A stretch of 64,000 bases of DNA from Anaerolineae bacterium (GCA_022820665.1 JAJEFB010000052.1:96529-160528), one strand, 5' to 3'; counted from the first letter of the stretch, positions 53,449 through 62,605 are shown. Notes: a model not told the origin generated them from the letters alone. Numbers and translations: made by a program.

Positions 53449-54024
53449 GTGAATATGCGGCGATTAAAACTGCGAGGAGAGGATCTTTCGGGAGCCGATT
53501 TGTCAGGTTCGGTTTTGTCCGGCGCGGACTTGCGCGGGGCTGACTTGCGGCGGGCGAATCTGTCGGAGGCTATCTTGCGGAAAACCAGATTGTCAGAGGC
53601 GCACATGCAATACGCGAACTTGATGAACGCGGATTTGACCGGCGCGGAAATGCGGGGCGCGGCTTTGGAGGATTCGGATTTGACCGGGACCATCTTTAGC
53701 AATGCGGATCTATCAGGGGCAAAGGTCATCGAAGCAAAGCTAACCTGCGCGCCCTGTTCTGGCGCGAATATGTGGGGCATCTATCTTGTAGGTTCAAACT
53801 TGCAAGCCGCCGATCTGTCCGAGGCAGTTTTGACTTATGCTAAGCTGGCATACGCGAATTTTTCGAGAGCGAACTTGACGGAGGCATATTTGCTGGGCGC
53901 GGATTTGTCGGAGGCGGAACTACAGGGCGCGAACTTAAGAAATGCAAAGTTTGACTACAACACCATACTTCCCGATGGGACAAATTGGTCTCCCGACACC
54001 GATATAAGGCAGTTTACAAGGTAA
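53449..54024 (+). CDS. Pentapeptide-repeat protein
   Basis: About 191 residues, nearly all A(D/N)LxG-type pentapeptides (ADLSG, ADLRG, ANLSE, ANLMN, ADLTG and so on), about 31 units. These form a right-handed square helix. Such proteins include DNA-mimicking gyrase protectors and proteins of unknown role. GTG 53449 or ATG 53455 are the only canonical starts, yet the frame stays open upstream with repeat-like sequence, and AAGGA stands eight bases before an ATC codon at 53389. The true start is uncertain. Confidence 0.85.
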   Translation: MNMRRLKLRGEDLSGADLSGSVLSGADLRGADLRRANLSEAILRKTRLSEAHMQYANLMNADLTGAEMRGAALEDSDLTGTIFSNADLSGAKVIEAKLTCAPCSGANMWGIYLVGSNLQAADLSEAVLTYAKLAYANFSRANLTEAYLLGADLSEAELQGANLRNAKFDYNTILPDGTNWSPDTDIRQFTR

Positions 54025-54028
54025 AGTC

Positions 54029-55582
54029 ATGGACAAAACATTTCCTCAGAATCTCAACTTTGCAGACGAAGAAAAACGAGCGGTCGCGCTTCTCGATTCT
54101 TTCCGCGCCGGAAAGACCATAGCCATCGACCGCGTTTATCAATACTTGCCACAAGTCAAGCATCTTCCGCGCGAAGCTTTAGCAAGGTATCCTCTCTCGC
54201 TCACAGAAGCTCAAACGGTCATCGCCCGCGAATACGGCACGAAAAGCTGGGGCGAATTGCGTCTGGCGATCAAGCTAAACCAATGCGATTACGGAGATGC
54301 TCTGGAGCAATTTAAGCAATTGCTTTACGCTCGGGACGCGGCCGGGCTGGATAGCTTGCTGGGGGCGCATCCCGAACTGCGCGAGACCCTTGACGATCCG
54401 CATTTTGATTTTGGATCGACTGCCCTGATAATTGCAAAGAATGATCTCGATGTGGTCGATGCCCTGCTCAAACATGGCGCAGACATCAACGCCAGATCGC
54501 AATGGTGGGCGGGCGATTTCCACGTGCTGGAGGTGGCGTCGGCGGAGCTTGCGGGTGCCTTGATCGAACGCGGCGCCGAGATGACTGTCCACGCGGCGGC
54601 CGAGCAGGGCTGGCTTGATTGGCTGAACGCGGCTTACGAAAAGGATCCGGCGATTGTGAAGGCGCGTGGCGGCGACGGCAAGACGCCCCTGCATTACGCC
54701 AAGGATCCGGCGGTCATGGATTGGCTATTGGCGCGCGGCGCCGATTTGGAAGCGCGCGATCATGATCACGAAAGCACGCCCTTGCAATGGAAATTCGGCG
54801 ACGGCAATCACGATGCCGCTCGGGAATTGATTAAGCGCGGCGCGGTCGTCGATATCTTTGCCGCGGTCGTGCTCGGCGATATCGAATTAGCGGAGGCGGC
54901 GTTGCGGCGACATCCGGGCGCAATCCGCGCTCGCGTCAACCACGCGGGCTACGAATTGACGCCGACTGCCGACGGTTCGCACCAGTACGTTTACGCCTTT
55001 TCCGGCGCTGGCATGTCCCCTCATCAAGTTGCGCTGGAGTATGGATATGCCGAGATATTTGACTACCTGGTAGAACAGAGTCCGCTGGACGTACAACTGC
55101 TGGCATTTTGCGCGGCAGGTGAGGCTGAGGCGGCGCGAGAGATCGTCGCCGCGAATCCCGGGATCGTGTCAAAGTTTGGAGAATCCGATCAACGGCAATT
55201 GCTGCATGCGGCCTGGACCGGCAAACTTGAAGTTGTCAGGTTAATGGCGTCGCTGGGTTTCAACTTGCATATCTATGACGACGACGCCATGATGCCCTTG
55301 CATTGGGCGGCTTTCCACGGTCATCAAGACGTCGTCGCTCTTTTATTAGACGAGGACGACGATCCACCGCTGGAATGGCTCAACGGCTACGGCGGTACGC
55401 CGCTGACAACCTGTTTCTTTGGCAGCCAGCACACCTGGCTCAGCGGCGGCGATCATGCCGCTTGCGTGCAATTGCTGGTTGATGCCGGGTCGCCTATCAA
55501 CGAGGCGTGGTTGCCGCACAATAATAAAGCGTTTGACGCGATCTTACGGGAAGCATTCGAGCGGCGCCGGCCTGGCGGCTAG
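54029..55582 (+). CDS. Ankyrin-repeat protein
   Basis: A 517-residue protein with a helical N-terminal region (LSLTEAQTVIAREYGTKSWG) and several ankyrin units (VDALLKHGADINARS, GKTPLHYAKDPAVMDWLLAR, AARELIKRGAVVDIFAAVVL, MMPLHWAAFHGHQDVVALLL). It begins four bases after the pentapeptide gene and is likely cotranscribed, which pairs two solenoid proteins. No signal peptide. It probably mediates protein binding; the partner is unknown. Confidence 0.88.
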   Translation: MDKTFPQNLNFADEEKRAVALLDSFRAGKTIAIDRVYQYLPQVKHLPREALARYPLSLTEAQTVIAREYGTKSWGELRLAIKLNQCDYGDALEQFKQLLYARDAAGLDSLLGAHPELRETLDDPHFDFGSTALIIAKNDLDVVDALLKHGADINARSQWWAGDFHVLEVASAELAGALIERGAEMTVHAAAEQGWLDWLNAAYEKDPAIVKARGGDGKTPLHYAKDPAVMDWLLARGADLEARDHDHESTPLQWKFGDGNHDAARELIKRGAVVDIFAAVVLGDIELAEAALRRHPGAIRARVNHAGYELTPTADGSHQYVYAFSGAGMSPHQVALEYGYAEIFDYLVEQSPLDVQLLAFCAAGEAEAAREIVAANPGIVSKFGESDQRQLLHAAWTGKLEVVRLMASLGFNLHIYDDDAMMPLHWAAFHGHQDVVALLLDEDDDPPLEWLNGYGGTPLTTCFFGSQHTWLSGGDHAACVQLLVDAGSPINEAWLPHNNKAFDAILREAFERRRPGG

Positions 55583-55989
55583 TCCAGTATGACTGGCTCC
55601 CCAGTGAATTGAGCGCTGCCTTCCGTGTATTGCATGAGTTCAATCCGCAGGCCATTGGGATCCGTGATCCAGGCTTGCCAGGCATTGTCCGCGCCTAACT
55701 TTTTCCCGGATACGTCGACGCCTTGCGACTTCAGTTTTGTGATAAGAGCGTCAATGTCTTCGACCTCCAGACAGAAGTGTTTCAGACGGGGGCGATCATC
55801 TTTGGTGCTTTCGCGCTCGGCGAAAACTTCGATAAAACTCGTCCCGCCCACTCGAAGATAGAAGCCGATACGCTGACCGCCGCGCATGAATTCAAATGCT
55901 ATTTCCATATCGAGCAGATCGACATAGAACTGCTCGGTGCGCTCCAGGTCGGCCGCGCCGATGCAGACGTGCGCAAGTCGCTTAATCAT
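55579..55989 (-). CDS. VOC-family protein (glyoxalase/dioxygenase fold)
   Basis: A 136-residue VOC-fold protein with paired beta-alpha-beta-beta-beta modules: RLAHVCIGAADLERTEQFY, GFYLRVGGTSFIEVF, LKHFCLEVEDIDALI and WITDPNGLRIELMQY. The His and Glu positions that bind a metal are present (H8, Glu in FIEVF, H in LKHFCLEV, Glu in IELMQY). Substrate unknown. It overlaps the ankyrin gene by four bases, convergently. Confidence 0.87.
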   Translation of the reverse strand: MIKRLAHVCIGAADLERTEQFYVDLLDMEIAFEFMRGGQRIGFYLRVGGTSFIEVFAERESTKDDRPRLKHFCLEVEDIDALITKLKSQGVDVSGKKLGADNAWQAWITDPNGLRIELMQYTEGSAQFTGEPVILD

Positions 55990-56037
55990 GAGCTTTTTCT
56001 CGTTTCACCATTCGGGGCTTGTCTGTTTGTTTCCAGG

Positions 56038-56889
56038 CTATTCGTCGGTCCCAGTTTTGATCATCGCGCGCATGTTACAAATTGTCTCGCGCACCATACG
56101 GAATGCCGGCGCGCCGATTGAGACGATCTCGAAGTGCCCGACGCGCGGCGCTTCAATTAGTTCCACCTCGTCGCCGGCGGATACAGCCGCCGCCAGGTAA
56201 TGCTTGACATTTTGCATGATCGCAATGTCTTGCGTCCCGACGATATGCGCCTGTGGTTTTCCAAGCGGCAGCAGATCGCTCGGTGAACCGGCAGCGTAGT
56301 TTGCCGGGGCAGCCTCCGGACCGCCGCCCATTACGAGTAACAAGGCATCGCTGCTAAGCGCCTTCTCAACGGCAAAGCGTATATCGGCGATGGGCGCCAA
56401 AGCGACTACGCCCCCGATTGGCAAACTGTCGGCCGCATATAGCGGGCTAGCCGCGGGCGCCTTGTGTCTTCCCGCCAGCCACAAAGCCAAATGGCCACCC
56501 GCCGAATGCCCAACGCTGAGGACCGAATCCAGATCGAGACTGTGTCTGTCGGCAAGTCGCCCCAAGTGATCGGCGGCGGCGCCTGCGTCCAGGAACATAT
56601 GCGGAAAATCGCCGCCATTGCCTGCCCGGCGATACTCGATATTCCAAACGGCAAAGCCATCGTCCGCCAGCGCTCGCGCTACCGGCCCCATCGGTTTCAA
56701 GTCGTACATCGCTCGGTAGCCGCCGCCGTGGACCAAGATGATGACCGGATGAGGCGGGGCTGAGGCGGGCAGATAAAGCTCGCCGAATTGCTGAGAGTCC
56801 GTACCGTAACTGTAGCGATGATCGGGCTCGACAACGGGAAATCGCATATAGTCTTCGGCTGTCAGCAAGGTCGTTTCCGTCTCGTTCAT
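56038..56889 (-). CDS. Alpha/beta hydrolase, esterase/kynurenine formamidase-like
   Basis: A 283-residue esterase. The oxyanion motif HGGG is in ILVHGGGYRAMYD, the nucleophile elbow is VLSVGHSAGGHLALW, and the Asp and His lie around GTQDIAIMQ and APRVGHFEIVS. The ATG overlaps the metA stop by four bases (ATGA), so the two are coupled. The coupling hints at a role in methionine or acyl-homoserine metabolism, but no substrate is known. Confidence 0.85.
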   Translation of the reverse strand: MNETETTLLTAEDYMRFPVVEPDHRYSYGTDSQQFGELYLPASAPPHPVIILVHGGGYRAMYDLKPMGPVARALADDGFAVWNIEYRRAGNGGDFPHMFLDAGAAADHLGRLADRHSLDLDSVLSVGHSAGGHLALWLAGRHKAPAASPLYAADSLPIGGVVALAPIADIRFAVEKALSSDALLLVMGGGPEAAPANYAAGSPSDLLPLGKPQAHIVGTQDIAIMQNVKHYLAAAVSAGDEVELIEAPRVGHFEIVSIGAPAFRMVRETICNMRAMIKTGTDE

Positions 56890-57950
56890 AAGATGCCCAG
56901 CGGATTGTCGGGATCAATCCCGTCGTCAAAGGGAACGTGGCGCAGGACGTTGGTTACCTGGTATACCGAGCCCAACCAGTTATTGAAGATCGCGCGGGCG
57001 GTATCGCCCCAGGTATTGTCGAGGTAGGGCAGTATGTCGTCCTCGGGGAATTGCGGCAGGTCAGCGCTCCGTTCCAGCGCCAGATGCGCTTGTCGCAGGT
57101 AGCGCTCGGCGATATCGCGCGCTTCCAGCGGGAAATAATTCTCCGGGTACGGCGGCTGTTCGCTCTTGCCGGCGAAGTAGAGCGAGAGATCGCGCTTATA
57201 CTCTTTCAGCAGGCTGTTGATGTCATATTCGGGATGCCCCTGGAAATAGACGATCCGCAATTGGTCCGGGCTGACAGCCATATGGAATTCGCCGTCAAAA
57301 CTCTGGATTAGCAGAGTTAAGCCGGCCTGCTCGATTTGCTCCCGCGTGATGGAATTCCAGCGCGAATGCGGTACATCAAAGCGCGTGTTGATCTCGCGCA
57401 GCAGCGGATGCGCAGGCTCTGTGACGCGATGCTCGAAGACGCCCCATTTCTTGTTATCTCGTTTGACGCGGTCGATCTGATAAAAGTACTTCATAAGAGC
57501 GTGGGTCGACAGGCAAGAACACAGGGTCGAGGTGACGTTTACGCGCGCCCATTCGATGACCTCGGTCAAGGGTTGCCAGAAGTTCTCTTGGTCGAGGCTG
57601 GGGTTGGCGACGTTGGCGCCCGTGATTATCAGGGCGTCCAGACCATCCTTTTTGACTTGCTCGAAGCTCGTATAGTACTCTTCGATATAGGCTTCGGTTT
57701 GCGGGCTGCGATCCAACCCGGGCACGGAAAAGACATGTACATAGAATTGAGCGATCTGGTTGCTGTTGCCAACCAGGCGCATGAACTGCCGCTCGGTAAT
57801 CTCCAGCGCGGCATCCGGCATCATGTTGAGCAAGCCGATGTGCAACTCGCGGATGTCTTGTGTCAAAGCGCGGTCCAGCGTCAGCACTTCTTGGCCGCGC
57901 TGTTTTAGACGGTCAAAACTCGGCAGCGGCGTGTGAGCAACTAATGGCAT
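56886..57950 (-). CDS. metA: Homoserine O-acyltransferase, MetA type
   Basis: A 354-residue homoserine trans-acylase, first step of methionine synthesis. Conserved segments are IGLLNMMPDAALEITERQFMR, GLIITG-like DALIITGANV, the nucleophile Cys in STLCSCLSTHALMKYFYQ, HSRWNSITREQIE and YFQGHPEYDINSLLKEY (His and Glu). The family acylates with succinyl-CoA or acetyl-CoA depending on a single active-site residue; donor not assigned here. The length is slightly above the E. coli enzyme. Confidence 0.93.
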   Translation of the reverse strand: MPLVAHTPLPSFDRLKQRGQEVLTLDRALTQDIRELHIGLLNMMPDAALEITERQFMRLVGNSNQIAQFYVHVFSVPGLDRSPQTEAYIEEYYTSFEQVKKDGLDALIITGANVANPSLDQENFWQPLTEVIEWARVNVTSTLCSCLSTHALMKYFYQIDRVKRDNKKWGVFEHRVTEPAHPLLREINTRFDVPHSRWNSITREQIEQAGLTLLIQSFDGEFHMAVSPDQLRIVYFQGHPEYDINSLLKEYKRDLSLYFAGKSEQPPYPENYFPLEARDIAERYLRQAHLALERSADLPQFPEDDILPYLDNTWGDTARAIFNNWLGSVYQVTNVLRHVPFDDGIDPDNPLGIL

Positions 57951-58136
57951 CGTCGATCAACTCCAATTCAGGCAAAAATGCGGAATAGATTCGAGCAATC
58001 AGTATAGCATAGCTCAACGGGACGCTCCTATTGGAATTGCCTGGCGACGCACTGCGAAACGCGGCACAGGGGTATAATTAAGAAAGATCAAAATTCCCTT
58101 CGTTGCCTCGCGCGTTCTAGGTTAGGAGAACCGCCC

Positions 58137-59009
58137 ATGTTGGCACTGCTTCGCGATCTTGTCTTTCGCTATGTTCTGATCTCCGTCGGCGTCATTGCCG
58201 CCGCGCTGTCGCTGATCGTTTTCCTGCAGCCGCTGGATATCGCGCCGGCCGGCGTCGCGGGCGCGTCCACGCTTCTAAACGAGTTATTCGATACGCCGAT
58301 TGGTCTGACGATCTTCGTCTTGAACATCCCGATACTGGTTTTGGCATACAAGAACTTGCCTGGCGGTACGCGCGGGATCCTGCGGACAGTGGTAATCGTC
58401 GCGATATTGTCGTTGATGATTGACTTGCTCGGTCCGATGGTCCCGCGGGAAGGCATCAGCGAAGACCGCATGTTGAACGCATTGTTCGGCGGCTTGCTGG
58501 GCGGCGTCGGAGTTGGCTTGGTCTTCCGCGCTGGCGCGACGCTTGGCGGAACGTCGACGCTGGCGTTGATATTGCAAAGGCGATTCGGCTTTCCCATGAG
58601 CACCACGTTCCTCTGCGCCGATTCCATCATCATCATTGGATCGGGGCTGGTCTACGGCTGGGAAGGCGCCTTGTACGCGGCGATCGCGCTCTTCATTGCC
58701 GGCTCGGCGAGCGATTATGTCTTGGAAGGACCCAGCGTGATCCGCACCGCCATGATCATCACCGACAAGCCGGACGAGATTGCGGCGCTGGTCTTCACCA
58801 ACTTACAGCGTGGCGTCACCAGTTGGACTATCCGGGGCAGGTACACGGGGGCGGAACGCACAATGCTTTATGTGACGATTGGACGGTCGCAGGCGCGCGA
58901 GTTGAAGGAAGCGGTTAGCAGCGTTGACCCCAACGCCTTCATGGTAATCGGCATGGGGCACGCCGCTTACGGCGCTGGTTTCCGTCGCGTGCGGAGCGAT
59001 GCGCTCTAG
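58137..59009 (+). CDS. YitT-family membrane protein
   Basis: A 290-residue protein: five or six membrane helices in the first 190 residues (FRYVLISVGVIAAALSLIVF, GLTIFVLNIPILVLAYKN, LFGGLLGGVGVGLVFRAGAT) and a soluble C-terminal DUF2179 domain (ITDKPDEIAALVFTNLQRGV ... AFMVIGMGHAAYG). YitT proteins are conserved but their transport substrate is unknown. AGGAG lies nine bases before the ATG. It overlaps the convergent SDR gene by four bases. Confidence 0.92.
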   Translation: MLALLRDLVFRYVLISVGVIAAALSLIVFLQPLDIAPAGVAGASTLLNELFDTPIGLTIFVLNIPILVLAYKNLPGGTRGILRTVVIVAILSLMIDLLGPMVPREGISEDRMLNALFGGLLGGVGVGLVFRAGATLGGTSTLALILQRRFGFPMSTTFLCADSIIIIGSGLVYGWEGALYAAIALFIAGSASDYVLEGPSVIRTAMIITDKPDEIAALVFTNLQRGVTSWTIRGRYTGAERTMLYVTIGRSQARELKEAVSSVDPNAFMVIGMGHAAYGAGFRRVRSDAL

Positions 59010-59758
59010 GTCAGGTGCTCGCCGCCGGTCAGATGGAGCAGGACGCCGCTGGTATGATCTTCCTGGCACAAGTAGACAACAGCCCGCGCCACATCGCCAG
59101 CCGAGCCCGTGCGTTTCAGCGGGATGCGCTCAGCAACCTTCGCCCAGGCATCGTCGGTTAGATCGGGCCTGTCCGTCTTCAGCACCGGGCCGGGGACGAC
59201 AGCGCTGACACGAACTGTGGGGGCGAGCGCGAGCGCGCTGACCTGCGTCAGCATCCACAAGCCGGATTTGCTGATGCCATGGTGGGGGTACTTGGTCCAG
59301 GGTCCGTCAACGCCGGCGTCGCAGATGTTGATGATCGTCCCGCCCGGCGCGGGGTTCTGCCGCATGATGATCGCCGCGCGCTGGCTAATCAGAAAAGGCG
59401 CTCTCAAGTTGAGCGCCATAGTCAGATCCCAATCTTCCAGGGACACGTCGAGAAACTCTCGCTGCTGAAAAACCGCGGCGTTGTTCACGACAATGTCTAG
59501 CCGATCAAATCGTTCTTGAAACTCGCTGAAGAGCCGCTCGACGCCTTCGACTTGGCTGAGGTCCGCGCGGACCGCAAAAGCATCCACGCCCAGCGATTTT
59601 ATCTCTTGCAGGGTATCCCGCACTTGAGACGGATCACTGCGGTGGTAATGCACAAGTATGTTCACGCCTTGCTTCGCCAGTTCCAGCGCAACGGCGCGGC
59701 CGATCCGGCGCGCCGAACCGGTAACCAGAGCGACCTTGTCATTCAGTTCAATGCGCAT
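59006..59758 (-). CDS. Pteridine-reductase-like SDR with His in place of the catalytic Tyr
   Basis: A 250-residue SDR of the FolM/pteridine-reductase type. Cofactor motif TGSARRIG (13-20) and NNAAVF (92-97) are intact. The triad positions are D147 (IINICD), H160 and K164 (HHGISKSGL): the Asp of pteridine reductases is present and the Lys too, but the catalytic Tyr is replaced by His. A nearby Y157 might substitute. If it is active it would reduce dihydropterins with NADPH. The change may reflect loss or shift of activity. Confidence 0.8.
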   Translation of the reverse strand: MRIELNDKVALVTGSARRIGRAVALELAKQGVNILVHYHRSDPSQVRDTLQEIKSLGVDAFAVRADLSQVEGVERLFSEFQERFDRLDIVVNNAAVFQQREFLDVSLEDWDLTMALNLRAPFLISQRAAIIMRQNPAPGGTIINICDAGVDGPWTKYPHHGISKSGLWMLTQVSALALAPTVRVSAVVPGPVLKTDRPDLTDDAWAKVAERIPLKRTGSAGDVARAVVYLCQEDHTSGVLLHLTGGEHLT

Positions 59759-59831
59759 GTCTCGCTCCTTGGTTTCCAGATTGACCTCGCTCCTTGAGGC
59801 ACAAAGTCGCCCTCAGTTGCGCGCTTATACC

Positions 59832-60422
59832 TCAAGACTCATCCCCCAGTTGCTGCAAGTAAAGTCCCATTTCTTCGTATTTCATCTCGCCCAACTTCAT
59901 ATGGCGAATCATGCCGCTGCCGTCGATCACATAGGTCGTGGGCAAGTTCTGTACGCCGTAGTCGCGCTTGACCACCTCGTTTATGTCCATCGCCACCGGC
60001 AAGTTTTGTACGCCAATTTCCTGCAAAAAGCCGGTGATTTCCGCGGCGGTCTCGCCCAGGTTGATGGTGAGCAAAGCCGGTCCATTCTCGTCTGCGGCGT
60101 GCGTCGCGACGAATTCCTCGAATGCCGGCAACTCGCGGACACAGGGCGCGCACCAGGTGGCCCAGAAATTGAGGAATAGCGGTTGCCCGGCGTAATCCGA
60201 CGGCGAAACCAGCGTCAAGCCGTCCAGCAGCGGCAGCTCGAAGTCGGGCGCCTGGAAGTTGATGACATTGCGCTGTGGCGCGGGCTGAAAGGTTGGCTGG
60301 GCGGCGGGCGCGTTGCGGTCTTCCAGGAAGACCATGAGCAGAGCGATGAAGATGCCCAGCAGCGGCAGGATTAGGAAGAGTAGTAGGACGGGGGAGTGGC
60401 GCTTTGAGGCTTCTGTATTCAA
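59832..60422 (-). CDS. TlpA-like membrane-anchored thioredoxin
   Basis: About 196 residues. An N-terminal membrane helix (VLLLFLILPLLGIFIALLMV) anchors a thioredoxin-fold domain outside the cell. The redox motif is WCAPC in LFLNFWATWCAPCVRELPAF, and the cis-Pro is in QNLPTTYVIDGSG. It transfers electrons or reduces disulfides in exported proteins such as cytochrome c maturation partners. TTG 60422 follows the DUF4411 stop by five bases; an upstream GTG at 60476 is less likely. Confidence 0.85.
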   Translation of the reverse strand: MNTEASKRHSPVLLLFLILPLLGIFIALLMVFLEDRNAPAAQPTFQPAPQRNVINFQAPDFELPLLDGLTLVSPSDYAGQPLFLNFWATWCAPCVRELPAFEEFVATHAADENGPALLTINLGETAAEITGFLQEIGVQNLPVAMDINEVVKRDYGVQNLPTTYVIDGSGMIRHMKLGEMKYEEMGLYLQQLGDES

Positions 60423-60427
60423 GTTGG

Positions 60428-60904
60428 TCAGAATTCCCAGTTTTGCTCGCGCATAAACCCATTGAGCTTTAAACACGGTATGCCGAAGTGTTCGCAGATG
60501 TTTGGAATTTTCGCCGCGTGTTCTGCATATGTTTCTTGTGTAACAACCGTTGACTCCAAGATTGCCGCGCGCGCTATTACATAGGGGTCGGCATGATCTC
60601 CTCCAGTATAAAGCTCTCGTACGCCAACATTCTGTTGACGAAAATGTTCCACATCATAAATTTGCCTCAAAAACTTACCTTCTTGCTCAATCGGAGCGAG
60701 AAACAGGTTATCTTGTCGCTGCAACCAACTTAAGCCGTCTTGCTCTACCCTTTGACGCTCTAGTTCTTTCAACACTAAACTGGTAGAAGTGACAATTCCG
60801 CTGCGTATCAGAGGCTCAAACTCTTTCCAAAAACTGGGGAAGATCTCACGATAGTAGCTCGCGAACACATGCCGAAATACATTAGTGTCAAATACGTATA
60901 TCAT
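60428..60904 (-). CDS. DUF4411-family PIN-domain toxin
   Basis: A 158-residue PIN-fold protein. Acidic residues of the active site appear in YVFDTNVFRHV, LKELERQR and GGDHADPYVIARAA plus a late Asp/Glu region. It starts within the end of the ImmA/IrrE gene (17-base overlap). PIN proteins are RNases and typical toxins. Pairing with an XRE-ImmA/IrrE protein is a recurring arrangement, probably a toxin-antitoxin module. Confidence 0.85.
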   Translation of the reverse strand: MIYVFDTNVFRHVFASYYREIFPSFWKEFEPLIRSGIVTSTSLVLKELERQRVEQDGLSWLQRQDNLFLAPIEQEGKFLRQIYDVEHFRQQNVGVRELYTGGDHADPYVIARAAILESTVVTQETYAEHAAKIPNICEHFGIPCLKLNGFMREQNWEF

Positions 60905-62060
60905 TGAGTTTCTTCAGCAATGTATCTTCCAGCTTGTTGAGATTTTTGGGCTTGACGTCCAAGTAACTTGCAAGTTCGACGTCAGTTATGAGGTTCTCGT
61001 AATATCTCTTGAATGCAAGCGAAACGTACTTCTCTCCAAGGTATGAAAGTTTGTTGATGTAATAATTGCCGCCGCCGCGTCTTGGCTTTACCTGCGCATC
61101 CCACCCTGCTTTGGCTTTTTCGTATTCTTTGGCACTTACCAACTCGCGATCTAGGAATTTGCGAAAAATTACCTCACGACTAACGCTGAATCGAGCAGCC
61201 AAAGTCTGGACATCCTCACGTGGAGAAAGTGCTCGCGGCAACATATTTATCTCGTGCTCGAAAGCATAGTCCGGTACCAAAATATGTCCAGCCAGGCGAT
61301 TGCAAAAGACTTCCAGTCGCTGGTTACTATGGGCTAATTCTGCCAAAAACAGTTCTTCCGGCACGAGAACGCCACTTGTACGTGTCAGTAGATGAGCTAG
61401 CTCGTGAAAAAGAGTGAAGATCTGACGTGACTTTGCAGTCGAGTTATTTACATAAATGATTGGGAATTCGATATCGTACAAGCAGAATCCAGAAAAATCG
61501 GCATGTTCCTTGCCAAATGCGTCCTTGAACACATACACGCCAACATCAAAGAACTTGCCGCGCCAAGTCTCGAGAGCTTCTTCAATATCAACCCAGCCAA
61601 ATTGTTCTGCAAGCGATACATCAAGAGCATTACGCACTTGCAGCACAGCGTCTTGAATGTCGAAAGATGGATCAATTGTCAGTTGCTGTGTAATAACGTG
61701 CTTAGCAGGATTTTCCCCCGAGTTTAGTTCCTCGAGCGACATCTGAAAGGCTCTTGCCTTGCGCATCAATAGGTGAATCTTGGGTGGAATCTTGGCGAAC
61801 TGTGCGGGCCCCAGCGTACGGAAGGAACTTTGCACAGGTTTCACTTTCGGCGGTTCAGGGAAGAAAAAGACCGCTATGGGCACCTTAAATTTATCTGCAA
61901 GAGCTTCAAGCTGGCGGAACGTCGGCATTGCCGAACCGTTCTCCCAATCTGAAATGTTGCGGAAGCGTGGTGTCTCAGCTATAGCGTCCTGGGTATAACC
62001 TGACCACTCCCGCGCCCAGGTTATGACTTCCGGCGTAACTGGCATGCGTTCAGATGCCAT
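60888..62060 (-). CDS. XRE-family regulator with ImmA/IrrE metallopeptidase domain
   Basis: About 390 residues. An N-terminal helix-turn-helix of XRE type (TPEVITWAREWSGYTQDAIA ... ISDWENGSAMPTFRQLEALA), then a metallopeptidase domain with HELAH in FTLFHELAHLLTRTSGVL and the third zinc ligand in EVFCNRLAGHILVP. GGAG lies eight bases before ATG 62060. It likely represses the operon and, by proteolysis, controls its own state or the PIN partner. The overlap with the PIN gene supports translational coupling. Confidence 0.88.
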   Translation of the reverse strand: MASERMPVTPEVITWAREWSGYTQDAIAETPRFRNISDWENGSAMPTFRQLEALADKFKVPIAVFFFPEPPKVKPVQSSFRTLGPAQFAKIPPKIHLLMRKARAFQMSLEELNSGENPAKHVITQQLTIDPSFDIQDAVLQVRNALDVSLAEQFGWVDIEEALETWRGKFFDVGVYVFKDAFGKEHADFSGFCLYDIEFPIIYVNNSTAKSRQIFTLFHELAHLLTRTSGVLVPEELFLAELAHSNQRLEVFCNRLAGHILVPDYAFEHEINMLPRALSPREDVQTLAARFSVSREVIFRKFLDRELVSAKEYEKAKAGWDAQVKPRRGGGNYYINKLSYLGEKYVSLAFKRYYENLITDVELASYLDVKPKNLNKLEDTLLKKLNDIRI

Positions 62061-62152
62061 GATATCGCTCCAACCAACATGATATCGACTGTAATCCCCT
62101 AAAACCGTACTGTCAAGCAAGAATGATGGGAGCAATGACTGAGCAGATAGTT

Positions 62153-62605
62153 TTACTCAAACATCCAGCCATCCACATCCCGCGACCATCCAGCGCAGAG
62201 CTCGTCCTCGCTGAAAAAATTCGCCACTTCGATGACGCCATTCTCGACGCTATCCGAGCCATGCACCAGGTTGCGACCGATCTCCAGCGCGTAATCGCCG
62301 CGGATCGTGCCCGCCCCCGCTTCCGCCGGCTTGGTCGCGCCGATTGTCGCGCGCGCGGCTGGGACCGCGTCGCTGCCTTCCAGCGCCACCACGATTACGG
62401 GCGCCGAGATGATGTAGTCAACCAGGCTACCGAAAAATGGACGTTCGCGGTGCACATCATAGTGCTTTTCCGCCAGTCCTCTGCTGAGCTGCAACAACTT
62501 CATGCCGATGATCTTCAAGCCGCGCTGCTCGAAGCGTTTGATGATTTCGCCGGCCAGGCCGCGCTGCATCGCATCCGGTTTTACGATTATCAGTGTGCGT
62601 TCCAA
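62153..62605 (-). CDS. ndk: Nucleoside diphosphate kinase
   Basis: A 150-residue NDK. The substrate helix region is IVKPDAMQRGLAGEIIKRFE, the catalytic His is in RNLVHGSDSVENG, and RPFFGSLVDYI and GTIRGDYA are conserved. It starts with TTG, with AAAGG seven bases upstream. It exchanges gamma-phosphates between NTPs and NDPs. The C-terminal tail reads WSRDVDGWMFE. Confidence 0.95.
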   Translation of the reverse strand: MERTLIIVKPDAMQRGLAGEIIKRFEQRGLKIIGMKLLQLSRGLAEKHYDVHRERPFFGSLVDYIISAPVIVVALEGSDAVPAARATIGATKPAEAGAGTIRGDYALEIGRNLVHGSDSVENGVIEVANFFSEDELCAGWSRDVDGWMFE

